DNA of 45,594 nt from HGM05232 sp036661515. Lineage in GTDB: Bacteria; Bacteroidota; Bacteroidia; Bacteroidales; Muribaculaceae. Positions within the stretch are counted from its first letter, which is position 1, and the number at the start of each line of letters is the position of its first letter. Positions 17,821 through 26,460 of the stretch are shown here, one piece after another. The stretch is taken from assembly GCA_036661515.1 (NCBI GenBank), contig JAVWYO010000005.1:1-45594 (forward strand), written 5' to 3'. Position numbers and translations under genes: made by a program. The notes under the pieces are model-generated. The model was given only the letters and a program-made list of their open reading frames with translations. It was not told where the DNA came from and searched no databases.

Positions 17821-19158
17821 ATGGAAAAAGAACAATACATAGTTGCCCTTGAGATAGGCAGTTCTAAGATAATAGGAGCTGTTGCAACACTTAATCCAAG
17901 AGGCGGATTGAGCGTAATAGGGCTTGAAGAGGAAAAAGTGGTGGATTGTGTGAGATATGGTTGTATTCAAAATGTTGAAGAGACCAATACTCGCATAAAT
18001 CGTATCATTAAGAAACTTGAAAACCGAGAGTCGATATATCCACGTAAAATAAAAGGAGTATTTGTTGGTATTGGAGGACGCTCTCTGCGAAGTGTAATAA
18101 CTGAAGTAGAACGTGCGCTCAATGGAGAAACTCCTATCACAGAACGTATAATAGAAGATATAAAAAGAGAGAGTATAAGTGTACCTATCTCGGGATTTGA
18201 TATTCTTGATAGTGTACCACGACGATATATTATAGATAAAGTTGAGGCAAAAAGCCCTGTAGGAATGATAGGGTCACATATCTCAGCAAAGTTGAGCCTT
18301 ATCGTGGCAAAGCCACAGATAAAGGCAAATATAAAACGTGTGCTTGAGGAACGTTTGCAACTTGCCGTTAAAGGATTCTTGGTAACACCAATTTGTACCG
18401 CAGAAGAAGTTTTGACTTCCGATGAGCGACAACTCGGATGTGTATTGATAGACTTTGGAGCAGAGACAACAACTATTTCGATATATAAGAATAATACGTT
18501 GTTATACTTGTCAACACTTCCACTTGGTTCGCGAAATATTACGCGCGACCTCACATCTCTAAGCCTCGTAGAGGAAAAGGCTGAGGATATAAAGAAAACG
18601 ATTGGCACAGCCATGCTTGTTGATGGAGAAGCCAGTCGATTGAATGTAGAGGGTGTAAATGCTGGTGAGGTGACAAACTATATTGTTGCGCGAGCCGAAG
18701 AAATAGTAGCAAATATTAATGCTCAAATAAGCTATGCTGAGATAACCCCTGATAATGTACCTGGAGGGATTATATTAATAGGCGGCGGGGCAAAATTGAA
18801 TGGGTTTACAACTCTTCTTGAGCAACAGACAAAAATAAAAGTTAGAAGAGGAACTATAAGTGATACAATTAATGTGCTTGATAGAAAGATAACTGTTCCA
18901 GATTATCCTCAAATAATATCAATATTGGCAAAGGGCGCAACCATTATTAAACCTAATGATGATTGCTGTGAAATGCCACCTGACGTGTCACAGTTACATA
19001 GGCAAGAAAGTGTTGATGTGAAGAAAGAAGTAAAGCCTCAGCAACCCAAAACTCCAGGAACATTTAGGAAATTAATAGATAAATTGAAGGTGTCGGCAGA
19101 GGGAATGTTTGCCGAAGATAAAGATGGCGATGATGACGAAAATGATAACGATAAATAA
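17821..19158 (+). CDS. ftsA: Cell division protein FtsA
   Basis: FtsA (445 residues) is an actin-family ATPase that tethers FtsZ filaments to the inner membrane. The phosphate-1 motif ALEIGSSKIIGAVA (9-22), phosphate-2 CVLIDFGAETTTIS near 213-226 and the adenosine motif IILIGGGAKLNGF near 319-331 are visible. A probable amphipathic membrane-targeting helix (TFRKLIDKLKVSAEGMF) lies near 415-431 but is followed by a strongly acidic tail ending in DDDENDNDK, rather than closing the protein. ftsZ follows six nucleotides after the stop. Confidence 0.95.
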   Translation: MEKEQYIVALEIGSSKIIGAVATLNPRGGLSVIGLEEEKVVDCVRYGCIQNVEETNTRINRIIKKLENRESIYPRKIKGVFVGIGGRSLRSVITEVERALNGETPITERIIEDIKRESISVPISGFDILDSVPRRYIIDKVEAKSPVGMIGSHISAKLSLIVAKPQIKANIKRVLEERLQLAVKGFLVTPICTAEEVLTSDERQLGCVLIDFGAETTTISIYKNNTLLYLSTLPLGSRNITRDLTSLSLVEEKAEDIKKTIGTAMLVDGEASRLNVEGVNAGEVTNYIVARAEEIVANINAQISYAEITPDNVPGGIILIGGGAKLNGFTTLLEQQTKIKVRRGTISDTINVLDRKITVPDYPQIISILAKGATIIKPNDDCCEMPPDVSQLHRQESVDVKKEVKPQQPKTPGTFRKLIDKLKVSAEGMFAEDKDGDDDENDNDK

Positions 19159-19164
19159 AAGGCT

Positions 19165-20499
19165 ATGACACAAGATAATAATACAATACCCAATCCAGGT
19201 CTTGACATGATTGACCGGTCGGCTACCATAATAAAAGTAATAGGTGTAGGTGGAGGTGGAAATAATGCCATAAACCACATGTATAAGCAGAATATTGAGA
19301 ATGTATCCTTTGTTGTGTGTAATACCGATGCTCAAGCGTTACATAATTCTCCAGTCCCCAAACGGCTATTAATAGGTCCTACAGTAACCAAAGGGCTTGG
19401 GGCAGGTAATAACCCCGATGCAGCTCGTTTAGCTGCTGAAGAGAGCGCAGAAGAGATTTCTGAGTTGTTTGATGATAATACGAAGATGGTATTTATCACT
19501 GCTGGTATGGGTGGTGGTACAGGAACAGGAGCCGCACCAGTAGTGGCACGTATAGCCCGTGAAAAGAAGATGCTAACTATAGGAATTGTTACTATTCCAT
19601 TTCTTTTTGAGGGAGAGAAGAAGATACTAAAAGCTCTTGCGGGAGCTGATGAAATGAGCAAATATGTAGATGCCCTTCTTGTAATAAATAATGAGCGTCT
19701 TACAGAGATATATAAAGATATAGATTTTCTTGATGCCTTTGGTAAGGCCGATGATACGCTATCAACTGCGGCTCGCAGTATATCGGAACTTATCACTTGC
19801 AATGGTCGAATAAATCTTGACTTTAATGATGTAAATACAACGCTCAAAGATGGTGGCGTTGCAATAATAAGTAGTGGATTTGGAGAGGGAGAGCATCGAG
19901 TTACGGAAGCTATTCTTGATGCACTAAATTCACCGTTATTGAAGAACCGCGATGTAGAAGGGTCGAAGCGCATATTATTCAATTTGTATTATTCTACACA
20001 GTCCGAAAGACCATTTGTTACGTCGGAAGCTGCGGAATTGACAGATTTTATGGCTAAATTTGCACCCGAAGTAGATGTGATATGGGGTGTTGCTTTTGAT
20101 GATACTCTTGGCGATAAGGTTAAGATAACAATCTTGGCGGCAGGATTTCAAGTAACATTGAGCGATGACCAGCCCACATTTAAAGGTAGAAAGAATTTAG
20201 GAGAAGATGTAGAAGCGCCAAAGAATACATCTACTGATGCCGATAGGATAGGTGATGTTTATGGTAGAGATAAAGTCGCTAAGCGACAACAAGATATGGC
20301 TCGTGCCCGTTACTTGGTGCTGACGCCAGAACAATTGGATAACGATGAGGTGGTGGAGATGGTTGAAAAATCGCCAACATTTAATCGCGATGTAAAATTT
20401 AAAGAAGCAATAAGAGATGCTACACTACCCACTAAGGAGCCAGTGCCTCAGAAAACAGGAGATACTGTCGCTGGAGCGAGTACAATTTCATTTATGTAG
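19165..20499 (+). CDS. ftsZ: Cell division GTPase FtsZ
   Basis: FtsZ (444 residues) is the tubulin-like GTPase that forms the Z ring. Motifs in order: KVIGVGGGGNNAIN (24-37), the tubulin signature GGGTGTG at 116-122, and the T7 synergy loop NLDFNDV at 217-223 whose Asp residues complete the GTPase site. The globular part ends near 325. A linker then leads to a C-terminus of KEPVPQKTGDTVAGASTISFM, without an obvious conserved C-terminal peptide. It closes the division genes of the cluster. Confidence 0.97.
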   Translation: MTQDNNTIPNPGLDMIDRSATIIKVIGVGGGGNNAINHMYKQNIENVSFVVCNTDAQALHNSPVPKRLLIGPTVTKGLGAGNNPDAARLAAEESAEEISELFDDNTKMVFITAGMGGGTGTGAAPVVARIAREKKMLTIGIVTIPFLFEGEKKILKALAGADEMSKYVDALLVINNERLTEIYKDIDFLDAFGKADDTLSTAARSISELITCNGRINLDFNDVNTTLKDGGVAIISSGFGEGEHRVTEAILDALNSPLLKNRDVEGSKRILFNLYYSTQSERPFVTSEAAELTDFMAKFAPEVDVIWGVAFDDTLGDKVKITILAAGFQVTLSDDQPTFKGRKNLGEDVEAPKNTSTDADRIGDVYGRDKVAKRQQDMARARYLVLTPEQLDNDEVVEMVEKSPTFNRDVKFKEAIRDATLPTKEPVPQKTGDTVAGASTISFM

Positions 20500-20532
20500 C
20501 ATAAAATAATATAAATAACTAATAAAATAAAC

Positions 20533-20537
20533 GGAGG
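20533..20537 (+). promoter_or_regulatory. Strong Shine-Dalgarno GGAGG before yqeY-like gene
   Basis: GGAGG ends 7 nt before the ATG at 20545. Canonical Shine-Dalgarno sequences are rare in Bacteroidetes and mostly missing from the other genes here, so this one stands out and supports the start chosen. Confidence 0.55.
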
Positions 20538-20544
20538 ATTAATT

Positions 20545-20997
20545 ATGAGTTTATTTGATACAATAAGTGGTGATATAAAGACCGCAATGCTTGCACGAGA
20601 TAAGGTGCGCCTTGAAACGTTGAGGGGCATTAAGAAAGAGTTTCTTGAAGCTAAGACAGCAAAGGGTAGTGATGGCGAATTGACCGATGAGAATGCGTTG
20701 AAAATTCTTATAAAAATGACGAAACAACGCAAGGAAAGTGCAAAAATCTATTCAGAACAGAATCGTGAAGATTTGGCTCAACCAGAACTTGCAGAGGCTG
20801 CAATAATAGAAGAGTATTTGCCAAAGCAAATGGGTGATGAAGAACTAAACGATGCGATAAAGGCTATCATAGCACAAGTAGGAGCAACGTCGGCAAAAGA
20901 TATGGGAAAAGTGATGGGCGTAGCGTCAAAAGAGCTTGCAGGTAAAGCCGATGGTAGAGCAATATCTACAAAGGTAAAAGAATTGCTTTCAGAATAA
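20545..20997 (+). CDS. GatB/YqeY-domain protein
   Basis: A 150-residue YqeY-family protein: helical, related to the C-terminal tail domain of GatB, which binds tRNA in the amidotransferase. The patterns LFDTISGDIKTAMLARDKVRLETLRGIKKE, LIKMTKQRKESAKIYSEQNREDL and EEYLPKQMGDEEL are typical. Its free-standing role is not established. It commonly follows ftsZ in Bacteroidales, and here it sits 45 nt after ftsZ and 25 nt before serS. Confidence 0.9.
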   Translation: MSLFDTISGDIKTAMLARDKVRLETLRGIKKEFLEAKTAKGSDGELTDENALKILIKMTKQRKESAKIYSEQNREDLAQPELAEAAIIEEYLPKQMGDEELNDAIKAIIAQVGATSAKDMGKVMGVASKELAGKADGRAISTKVKELLSE

Positions 20998-21022
20998 GAA
21001 ATAAATATAGAATTATAAAATA

Positions 21023-22294
21023 ATGTTGACATTAGCATTAATTAAAGAAAATCCTGAAGCCGTTGTTGAACGCCTAAAGGTGAAAAATTTTGACGGAAAG
21101 TCTCAGATAAATCGTATTCTTGAGCTTGATAAGCAACGTCGCGCTTCGCAAACGGCTTATGACAATCAAGCTGCTGAATTAAAGAAACTTGCTTCTAAGA
21201 TAGGTCTTCTTATGAAAGAAGGCAAAAAAGAGGAGTCGGAGAATGTGAAGGAGGAAGTATCAGAATTGAAAGAGGGTATAAAGAAGTTTGAAGAAGACTT
21301 AAAGAAGGCAGAAAATGAGATAACTGAGATACTTCTTAATATACCAAATGTACCATGTGAAATGGTACCTGCTGGGACTTGTGCTGAGGATAATATAGTG
21401 GAGAAAACGGGTGGTAATATGCCTAATCTTCCAGAGAATGCTCTTCCACACTGGGAACTTGCAAAAAAATATAATTTAATAGATTTTGAGCTTGGTGTAA
21501 AAATCAGTGGTGCTGGTTTTCCTGTATATTTTGGTAAAGGAGCGCGCTTGCAACGAGCACTTATCCAATTTTTCCTTGATGAGGCAGGAAAGGCTGGTTA
21601 TCTTGAGGTACAGCCACCTTATGTAGTAAATGAAGCATCGGGATATGGAACAGGACAATTGCCCGATAAGGAGGGTCAGATGTACTTCTGCAATGAAGAT
21701 AATCTTTACCTTATTCCTACGGCAGAAGTTCCTGTTACTAATATCTATCGTGATGTGATTTTAGACCAAAAGGAACTACCAAAAATGAATTGTGCATATT
21801 CAGCTTGTTTCCGTCGTGAAGCAGGTAGCTATGGAAAAGATGTAAGAGGGCTTAATCGTCTTCATCAATTTGATAAGGTGGAAATTGTGCGCATAGAGAA
21901 GCCTGAAAATTCTTATGCTGCACTTGAAGTTATGAAAAATCATGTGCAAGGATTGCTTGAAAAACTTGAATTGCCTTGGCACATACTTCGACTTTGTGGT
22001 GGAGATATGAGTTTTACTTCGGCAATAACATTTGATTTCGAGGTATTCTCGGCAGCGCAAGAGCGTTGGTTAGAGGTGAGCTCTGTTTCAAATTTTGAGA
22101 GTTATCAAGCTAATCGTTTGAAATGTAGGTATCGTGGAGATGATAAGAAGACCAACCTTTGCCACACGTTAAATGGCTCGGCACTTGCTTTGCCTCGTAT
22201 TATGGCAGCTCTTCTTGAAAATAACCAAACGCCAGAAGGTATTCGCATACCTAAAGCTCTTCAGAAATATACAGGATTTGATATAATAGATTGA
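21023..22294 (+). CDS. serS: Seryl-tRNA synthetase
   Basis: A 423-residue class II aminoacyl-tRNA synthetase that charges tRNA-Ser. The N-terminal coiled-coil arm that grips the tRNA variable loop covers about residues 28-105. Motif 2 is in CFRREAGSYGKDVRGLNRLHQFDKVE (near 262-287) and motif 3 in LNGSALALPRIMAALLEN near 387-404. The TAEVP serine-binding motif (about 236-240) is present. Length is normal. It is the last plus-strand gene before the convergent glpR-like gene. Confidence 0.97.
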   Translation: MLTLALIKENPEAVVERLKVKNFDGKSQINRILELDKQRRASQTAYDNQAAELKKLASKIGLLMKEGKKEESENVKEEVSELKEGIKKFEEDLKKAENEITEILLNIPNVPCEMVPAGTCAEDNIVEKTGGNMPNLPENALPHWELAKKYNLIDFELGVKISGAGFPVYFGKGARLQRALIQFFLDEAGKAGYLEVQPPYVVNEASGYGTGQLPDKEGQMYFCNEDNLYLIPTAEVPVTNIYRDVILDQKELPKMNCAYSACFRREAGSYGKDVRGLNRLHQFDKVEIVRIEKPENSYAALEVMKNHVQGLLEKLELPWHILRLCGGDMSFTSAITFDFEVFSAAQERWLEVSSVSNFESYQANRLKCRYRGDDKKTNLCHTLNGSALALPRIMAALLENNQTPEGIRIPKALQKYTGFDIID

Positions 22295-22307
22295 TAAGTG
22301 TATATGC

Positions 22308-22362
22308 AATTATAATAAATAGGCATCATTTCGTAATGAAATGATGCCTATTTATTATAATT
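22308..22362. terminator. Bidirectional terminator between serS and glpR-like gene
   Basis: A perfect 25-bp inverted repeat (22308-22332 with 22338-22362) has a 5-nt loop GTAAT. The plus strand runs into TTTTG, and the opposite strand into AT-rich sequence, so it can end both convergent transcripts. It lies 14 nt after the serS stop and 36 nt past the glpR-like stop. Confidence 0.88.
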
Positions 22363-22397
22363 TTGTTTCAAAGCGAAAGCTCATAGTTCTCTATGCG

Positions 22398-23168
22398 TTA
22401 TGAAGCTGGTGCTATTATTATTTCTATGCCCATTTCCTCAATTCTTCTTACTACAGCTGGTGGAACATTGGAGTCGGTTATGATAATGTCAATTTCTTGC
22501 ATATCAGCTATTTTGCTAAATCCTTTTCGTCCAAACTTAGATGAGTCGGCAAGCACAATAATCTTTTGAGAAGCATTAATCATCTCTTTATTAAGGGTTG
22601 CTTCCATTAGGTTTGTAGTGGTTATTCCAAAGTCGAGGTCTATGCCATCGACACCTAAGAATAGTTTGCTACAAGAAAAATTCACGAGTATATGCTCGGC
22701 ATATTGTCCCACAACCGATATACTGCTATGTCGAAGCATTCCCCCGAGTTGAATAATATCTATATCTTCATTAAGTGAAAGGATTTCTGCGATTTGAAGA
22801 GATGCTGTGATTACTGTTAATTTATTATGTGGCTGTATTGCGTTAGCAAGTGCGCGGACGGTTGTGCCAGAGGCTATTAATATGGAATCGTCTTTAGTAA
22901 TTAATGCTGCAGCTTCCTTTCCAATTAGACGTTTTTCTTCGGAATACAATTTTTCTTTTTCATTTATAGTCCTATTGTTGATGTATGGGTCAATCAAAAT
23001 AGCACTTCCATGACTTCGATATAATTTTTTATCTTTTTCTAATTCTGTAAGGTCCTTTCGTATTGTTACAGATGAAACATCTAATTTATCTGCTAAGTCG
23101 TTAACCAAAATTGAATTTTGAGTGATTAGCATGTCGAGTATTATGGAGTGTCGTTCTTCTTTAGTCAT
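22398..23168 (-). CDS. glpR: DeoR/GlpR-family transcriptional regulator
   Basis: A 256-residue DeoR-family repressor. The N-terminal winged helix (about 1-55) contains VNDLADKLDVSSVTIRKDLTELE and the LYRSHGSAI wing, and the C-terminal effector domain (about 75-250) shows the sugar-isomerase-like fold motifs IASGTTVRALANAI, LFLGVDGIDLDFGITT and VLADSSKFGRKGF. It is divergent from glpA, which strongly suggests it is the local repressor and senses glycerol-3-phosphate; that role is inferred from position. DeoR proteins usually respond to phosphorylated carbon intermediates. Confidence 0.9.
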   Translation of the reverse strand: MTKEERHSIILDMLITQNSILVNDLADKLDVSSVTIRKDLTELEKDKKLYRSHGSAILIDPYINNRTINEKEKLYSEEKRLIGKEAAALITKDDSILIASGTTVRALANAIQPHNKLTVITASLQIAEILSLNEDIDIIQLGGMLRHSSISVVGQYAEHILVNFSCSKLFLGVDGIDLDFGITTTNLMEATLNKEMINASQKIIVLADSSKFGRKGFSKIADMQEIDIIITDSNVPPAVVRRIEEMGIEIIIAPAS

Positions 23169-23220
23169 ATCGCAGTGTATTGTATTTCGGTTTATTGTTC
23201 TTATTTATGCTTTCTGAATG

Positions 23221-23252
23221 CAAATATAGGATATTCTTTACTATATTCGCAA
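23221..23252 (-). promoter_or_regulatory. Candidate promoter of glpR-like gene
   Basis: On the minus strand TTG (23252-23250), a 21-nt spacer and TATATTTG (23228-23221) fit the Bacteroides consensus. The start site would fall about 45 nt upstream of the ATG at 23168. Confidence 0.6.
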
Positions 23253-23257
23253 TTATT
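23245..23257. promoter_or_regulatory. Candidate GlpR operator, glpR side
   Basis: ATTCGCAATTATT overlaps the -33 element of the glpR-like promoter and is the exact inverse of the site at 23383-23395 on the glpA side. A repressor bound here would give autoregulation. This is inference from repeat and position only. Confidence 0.4.
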
Positions 23258-23382
23258 ATTGCTTAAAATATATGTTTCGTTGTACATTTTAGTTTGCTCT
23301 AATTTATTGGATATGAATCTAAATGAAATATATTTAGCTTTCAAATGTAATGCCATTATTGTTTATTTACTCTTAAATTGAA

Positions 23383-23395
23383 AATAATTGCGAAT
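23383..23395. promoter_or_regulatory. Candidate GlpR operator, glpA side
   Basis: AATAATTGCGAAT is the inverse copy of 23245-23257. It is embedded in a pair of GAAAATAATTG direct repeats (23380-23390 and 23401-23411) spaced exactly 21 bp apart, two helical turns, and ends just upstream of the glpA -33 element. Confidence 0.4.
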
Positions 23396-23419
23396 TTTAA
23401 GAAAATAATTGAATAAAAT

Positions 23420-23450
23420 TTTGTTTGTAAGCAAAAAGTATTTATTTTTG
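23420..23450 (+). promoter_or_regulatory. Promoter of the glpABCT operon
   Basis: TTTG (23420-23423), a 19-nt spacer and TATTTTTG (23443-23450) match the Bacteroides promoter consensus at both elements. The start site would fall near 23457, giving a leader of about 115 nt before the glpA ATG. Confidence 0.7.
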
Positions 23451-23470
23451 CCTTCGATATGAAAGCTAAG

Positions 23471-23493
23471 TATTACGAAAGTGTTTCGTATTA
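23471..23493 (+). promoter_or_regulatory. Palindrome in the glpA leader
   Basis: TATTACGAAA and TTTCGTATTA form 10-bp arms with one mismatch and a 3-nt spacer, about 15-37 nt after the predicted start site. The position suits an operator for a roadblock repressor or a leader hairpin. ACGAAA-type half-sites recall the TTCG/CGAA core of the E. coli GlpR operator, but the match is loose. Confidence 0.45.
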
Positions 23494-23571
23494 ATGTAAA
23501 ACCATTCCAAAACATAAGGTATAGTTTATCTTAAATAAATAAGTGCAAAAAGAAAATAAATCGATCTTATC

Positions 23572-25206
23572 ATGGGCATAAAAGTCGACAGTAAATTTGA
23601 TGTAATAATAATAGGGGGAGGCGTAACAGGAACTGGTGTTGCACGAGATTGTGCACTGCGTGGACTGAGCGTTCTTCTTGTAGAGCGATTTGATTTTGCT
23701 TCGGGAGCAACAGGTCGCAATCATGGATTACTTCATAGTGGTTCGCGTTATGCTGTTACCGATAATGAGTCGGCTACTGAGTGCATCAAGGAGAATATGA
23801 TACTTCGTAAAATTGCACGTCACTGTGTAGAATTAAATGATGGATTGTTTGTTAGTCTTCCCGAAGATGATATTAATTATCAATCAAAGTTTGTTGAATC
23901 GTGCATATCTGCTGGCATAAAAGCCGAGATAATAGACCCTAAAGAGGCTCTTCGACTTGAGCCATCAGTTAATCCACATATCATAGGAGCCGTTAAAGTA
24001 CCTGATGGGTCGGTAGATCCTTTCCGTTTAACTATTGCAAATGCCATAGATGCAGGACTTCACGGAGCAAAAATTCTTACTCAGCACGAAGTTGTGGGTT
24101 TCATTATTGAGCAAAAAAGTGTTGTAGGAGTAAAATTATATAATCATAAGAGTAAAGAAGAGGTAAGCTATTTTGCTAATATTACAGTAAATGCTGGCGG
24201 AATATGGGGGCATCATATTGCAGAGCTTGCTGGAATTAACATTAATATGTTCCCATCAAGAGGAGCATTATTGGTATTTGGTCATCGAGTAAACAATATG
24301 GTGTTAAATAGATGCCGTAAACCAGCAGATGCCGATATTCTTGTTCCAGGAGATACAATATGTGTTATAGGAACTACATCGAGTAGAGTTCCATACGATG
24401 AAATAGATGATATGCGTGTTACTAAAGAGGAGGTAGATATACTTCTTAGAGAAGGTAATAAGCTATCGCCTGCTCTTGCGTCCACTCGTATTTTAAGAGC
24501 TTATGCAGGTGTTCGTCCATTGGTTGCAGCAGATAATGACCCTTCGGGACGAAGTATAAGCAGAGGTATTGTGCTCCTTGACCATGCTAAGCGTGATGGA
24601 CTTGATGGATTTATTACTATTACTGGTGGTAAATTAATGACATATCGTTTGATGGCAGAATGGACAACTAATTTAGTTTGTAAGAAATTAAATATAGAGA
24701 AGGCGTGCCAGACAGCCGATATAGCTCTTCCAGGAACTACCCTTGAAGATGAAAAAGATAAAGAAGAAGTAACTAAAAGGCATTTTCTTATAGGAAATAC
24801 CGCATCTAAATCGGCAGAATATCGTCATGGTTCACTTAGTGATAAGATTCCTACTGGTGATAGATATGATGATTCGCTTGTGTGTGAATGCGAAGGAGTG
24901 TCGGTAGGAGAGGTGAAATATGCTATTGAATCGCTTCATGTAGAAAGTTTATCTAATCTACGTCGTCGCACCCGAGTGGGCATGGGAACGTGTCAAGGTG
25001 AATTGTGTGCTTGTCGTGCAGCAGGATTGCTTAACGAGGCTCATGGTTGTGCTACAAAGGCAAAAGAAGACCTTGCACAGTTCTTGAACGAGAGATGGAA
25101 AGGTATGTATCCAGTTGCTTGGGGAGATACATTGTGTGAAACACAATTTACTTCTTGGATATATGAGGGTGTGAGTGGAATAAGTCTATCAGAAAATAAT
25201 AAATAA
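23572..25206 (+). CDS. glpA: Anaerobic glycerol-3-phosphate dehydrogenase subunit A
   Basis: GlpA (544 residues) is the FAD-dependent catalytic subunit oxidising sn-glycerol-3-phosphate to dihydroxyacetone phosphate. The dinucleotide-binding loop VIIIGGGVTGTGVARDCALRG lies at 10-30, HGLLHSGSRYAV near 50-61, and the C-terminal BFD-type [2Fe-2S] domain carries CxC near 437-439 (CECEGVS) and CQGELC near 474-479. It is the first gene of glpABC; glpB starts 4 nt after the stop. No membrane segment is present, as expected, since GlpC anchors the complex. Confidence 0.95.
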   Translation: MGIKVDSKFDVIIIGGGVTGTGVARDCALRGLSVLLVERFDFASGATGRNHGLLHSGSRYAVTDNESATECIKENMILRKIARHCVELNDGLFVSLPEDDINYQSKFVESCISAGIKAEIIDPKEALRLEPSVNPHIIGAVKVPDGSVDPFRLTIANAIDAGLHGAKILTQHEVVGFIIEQKSVVGVKLYNHKSKEEVSYFANITVNAGGIWGHHIAELAGININMFPSRGALLVFGHRVNNMVLNRCRKPADADILVPGDTICVIGTTSSRVPYDEIDDMRVTKEEVDILLREGNKLSPALASTRILRAYAGVRPLVAADNDPSGRSISRGIVLLDHAKRDGLDGFITITGGKLMTYRLMAEWTTNLVCKKLNIEKACQTADIALPGTTLEDEKDKEEVTKRHFLIGNTASKSAEYRHGSLSDKIPTGDRYDDSLVCECEGVSVGEVKYAIESLHVESLSNLRRRTRVGMGTCQGELCACRAAGLLNEAHGCATKAKEDLAQFLNERWKGMYPVAWGDTLCETQFTSWIYEGVSGISLSENNK

Positions 25207-25210
25207 TATA

Positions 25211-26452
25211 ATGAAATTTGATACAATCATAATAGGTGGTGGATTAACTGGGCTTACTTGTGGAATTAGCCTTATAGAAAAGGGGCAAAATTGTGCAATA
25301 ATCTCCTCAGGGCAAAGTGCAATGCACTTTTGTTCTGGTTCATTTGATTTATTAGGCTATGTTGATGGTAAAGAGGTTGCTAATCCACTCTCGGCAATAT
25401 CGAGCTTGCCATCTACTCACCCATATTCAATAATTGGGAGTGATAATATAGCAAAGATTGTAGGGCGAGTAGAGCCCATGTTTGCTCGCGTAGGATTAAA
25501 GGTTAATGGTACAGCAGAGCAAAATCATTATAGAATTACGCCATCGGGAACGTTAAGACCTACGTGGCTTTCACTTGATGATTTTACTATAATTAAAGAT
25601 AAGAGTAAATTTCCTTGGAAAACGGTATCAATACAGAATATATCTGGATTTCTTGATTTCAATACCAGCTTTATAGCCGATGGGCTCGAACGACTTGGTG
25701 CAAAATGTAGTATTTCTTCTTTTTCTATTCCCGAATTAGAGCGCATTCGCAAGAGTCCAAGTGAGATGCGTTCGACAAATATTGCAAAGGTATTTGATCA
25801 TGTTGAGGTATTAGAAAGGCTGGGGGAAATAATTGTTGAAAAGAGCTTAGATGCTGAGGTAATAGTATTACCAGCAGTATTTGGCTTATATAATCAAAAT
25901 ACGATAGCTATTTTGAGAACTATTGTTGATAAGCCTTTATGTCTTCTTCCTGCATTGCCACCATCGGTTCCAGGTATTAGGGCTCAAATCATGATGAAGC
26001 AACATTTTTTGAAACTTGGTGGAACTTATATGCTTGGTGATACAGTAACTGGCGGAGAAATAAATGATGTTACACTAAAGAGTATTAATACAGCAAATCA
26101 TGGAGATATAAAATTAGAGGCTGATAATTTTGTACTTTCTTCGGGTAGCTTCTTCAGCCATGGCATAATTGCTAATTCTGAAAGCGTCTATGAGCCAATT
26201 TTTGGACTTGATGTGAATGCTGAAGCCGACAGAAGAGATTGGTGTGATAGCAACATTTTCAATAATCAGCCATATATGTCGTTTGGTGTTGCTACTGATT
26301 CAGAATTTCATGCACAAATAAATGGTAAAGCAATTAAAAATCTATATGTTGCAGGTTCTGTGATGAGTGGAAGTAATGCACTAAAAGAGGCAAGTGGCGC
26401 AGGGATATCGATATTAACTGCACTTCATGTATCAGATATAATATCAAAATAA
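25211..26452 (+). CDS. glpB: Anaerobic glycerol-3-phosphate dehydrogenase subunit B
   Basis: GlpB (413 residues) is the second flavoprotein subunit of the anaerobic enzyme. The N-terminal FAD loop IIIGGGLTGLTCGISLIEKG (6-25), the early SGSFDLLGY, and the C-terminal NLYVAGSVMSGSNALKEASGAG are the recurring family motifs. Length is typical. It lies between glpA and glpC with spacings of only 4 and 8 nt, so the three are clearly co-transcribed. Confidence 0.93.
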   Translation: MKFDTIIIGGGLTGLTCGISLIEKGQNCAIISSGQSAMHFCSGSFDLLGYVDGKEVANPLSAISSLPSTHPYSIIGSDNIAKIVGRVEPMFARVGLKVNGTAEQNHYRITPSGTLRPTWLSLDDFTIIKDKSKFPWKTVSIQNISGFLDFNTSFIADGLERLGAKCSISSFSIPELERIRKSPSEMRSTNIAKVFDHVEVLERLGEIIVEKSLDAEVIVLPAVFGLYNQNTIAILRTIVDKPLCLLPALPPSVPGIRAQIMMKQHFLKLGGTYMLGDTVTGGEINDVTLKSINTANHGDIKLEADNFVLSSGSFFSHGIIANSESVYEPIFGLDVNAEADRRDWCDSNIFNNQPYMSFGVATDSEFHAQINGKAIKNLYVAGSVMSGSNALKEASGAGISILTALHVSDIISK

Positions 26453-26460
26453 AGAGGGTG

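Noticed and set aside
17967..18614. 215-codon open frame opposite ftsA
   Set aside because: It mirrors a gene with clear FtsA motifs and has no recognisable domain or initiation context.
19332..19982. 216-codon open frame opposite ftsZ
   Set aside because: Antisense shadow of the FtsZ GTPase domain; Ser/Pro/Ala-rich translation without a domain.
22308..22362. Possible mobile-element end or small RNA at the perfect inverted repeat
   Set aside because: Its place between convergent genes and the T-run best fit a bidirectional terminator; no transposase or target duplication is seen.
23169..23571. Riboswitch or protein gene in the 403-bp glpR-glpA gap
   Set aside because: No conserved riboswitch core was recognised and no credible coding frame; the gap is explained by divergent promoters and repeats.
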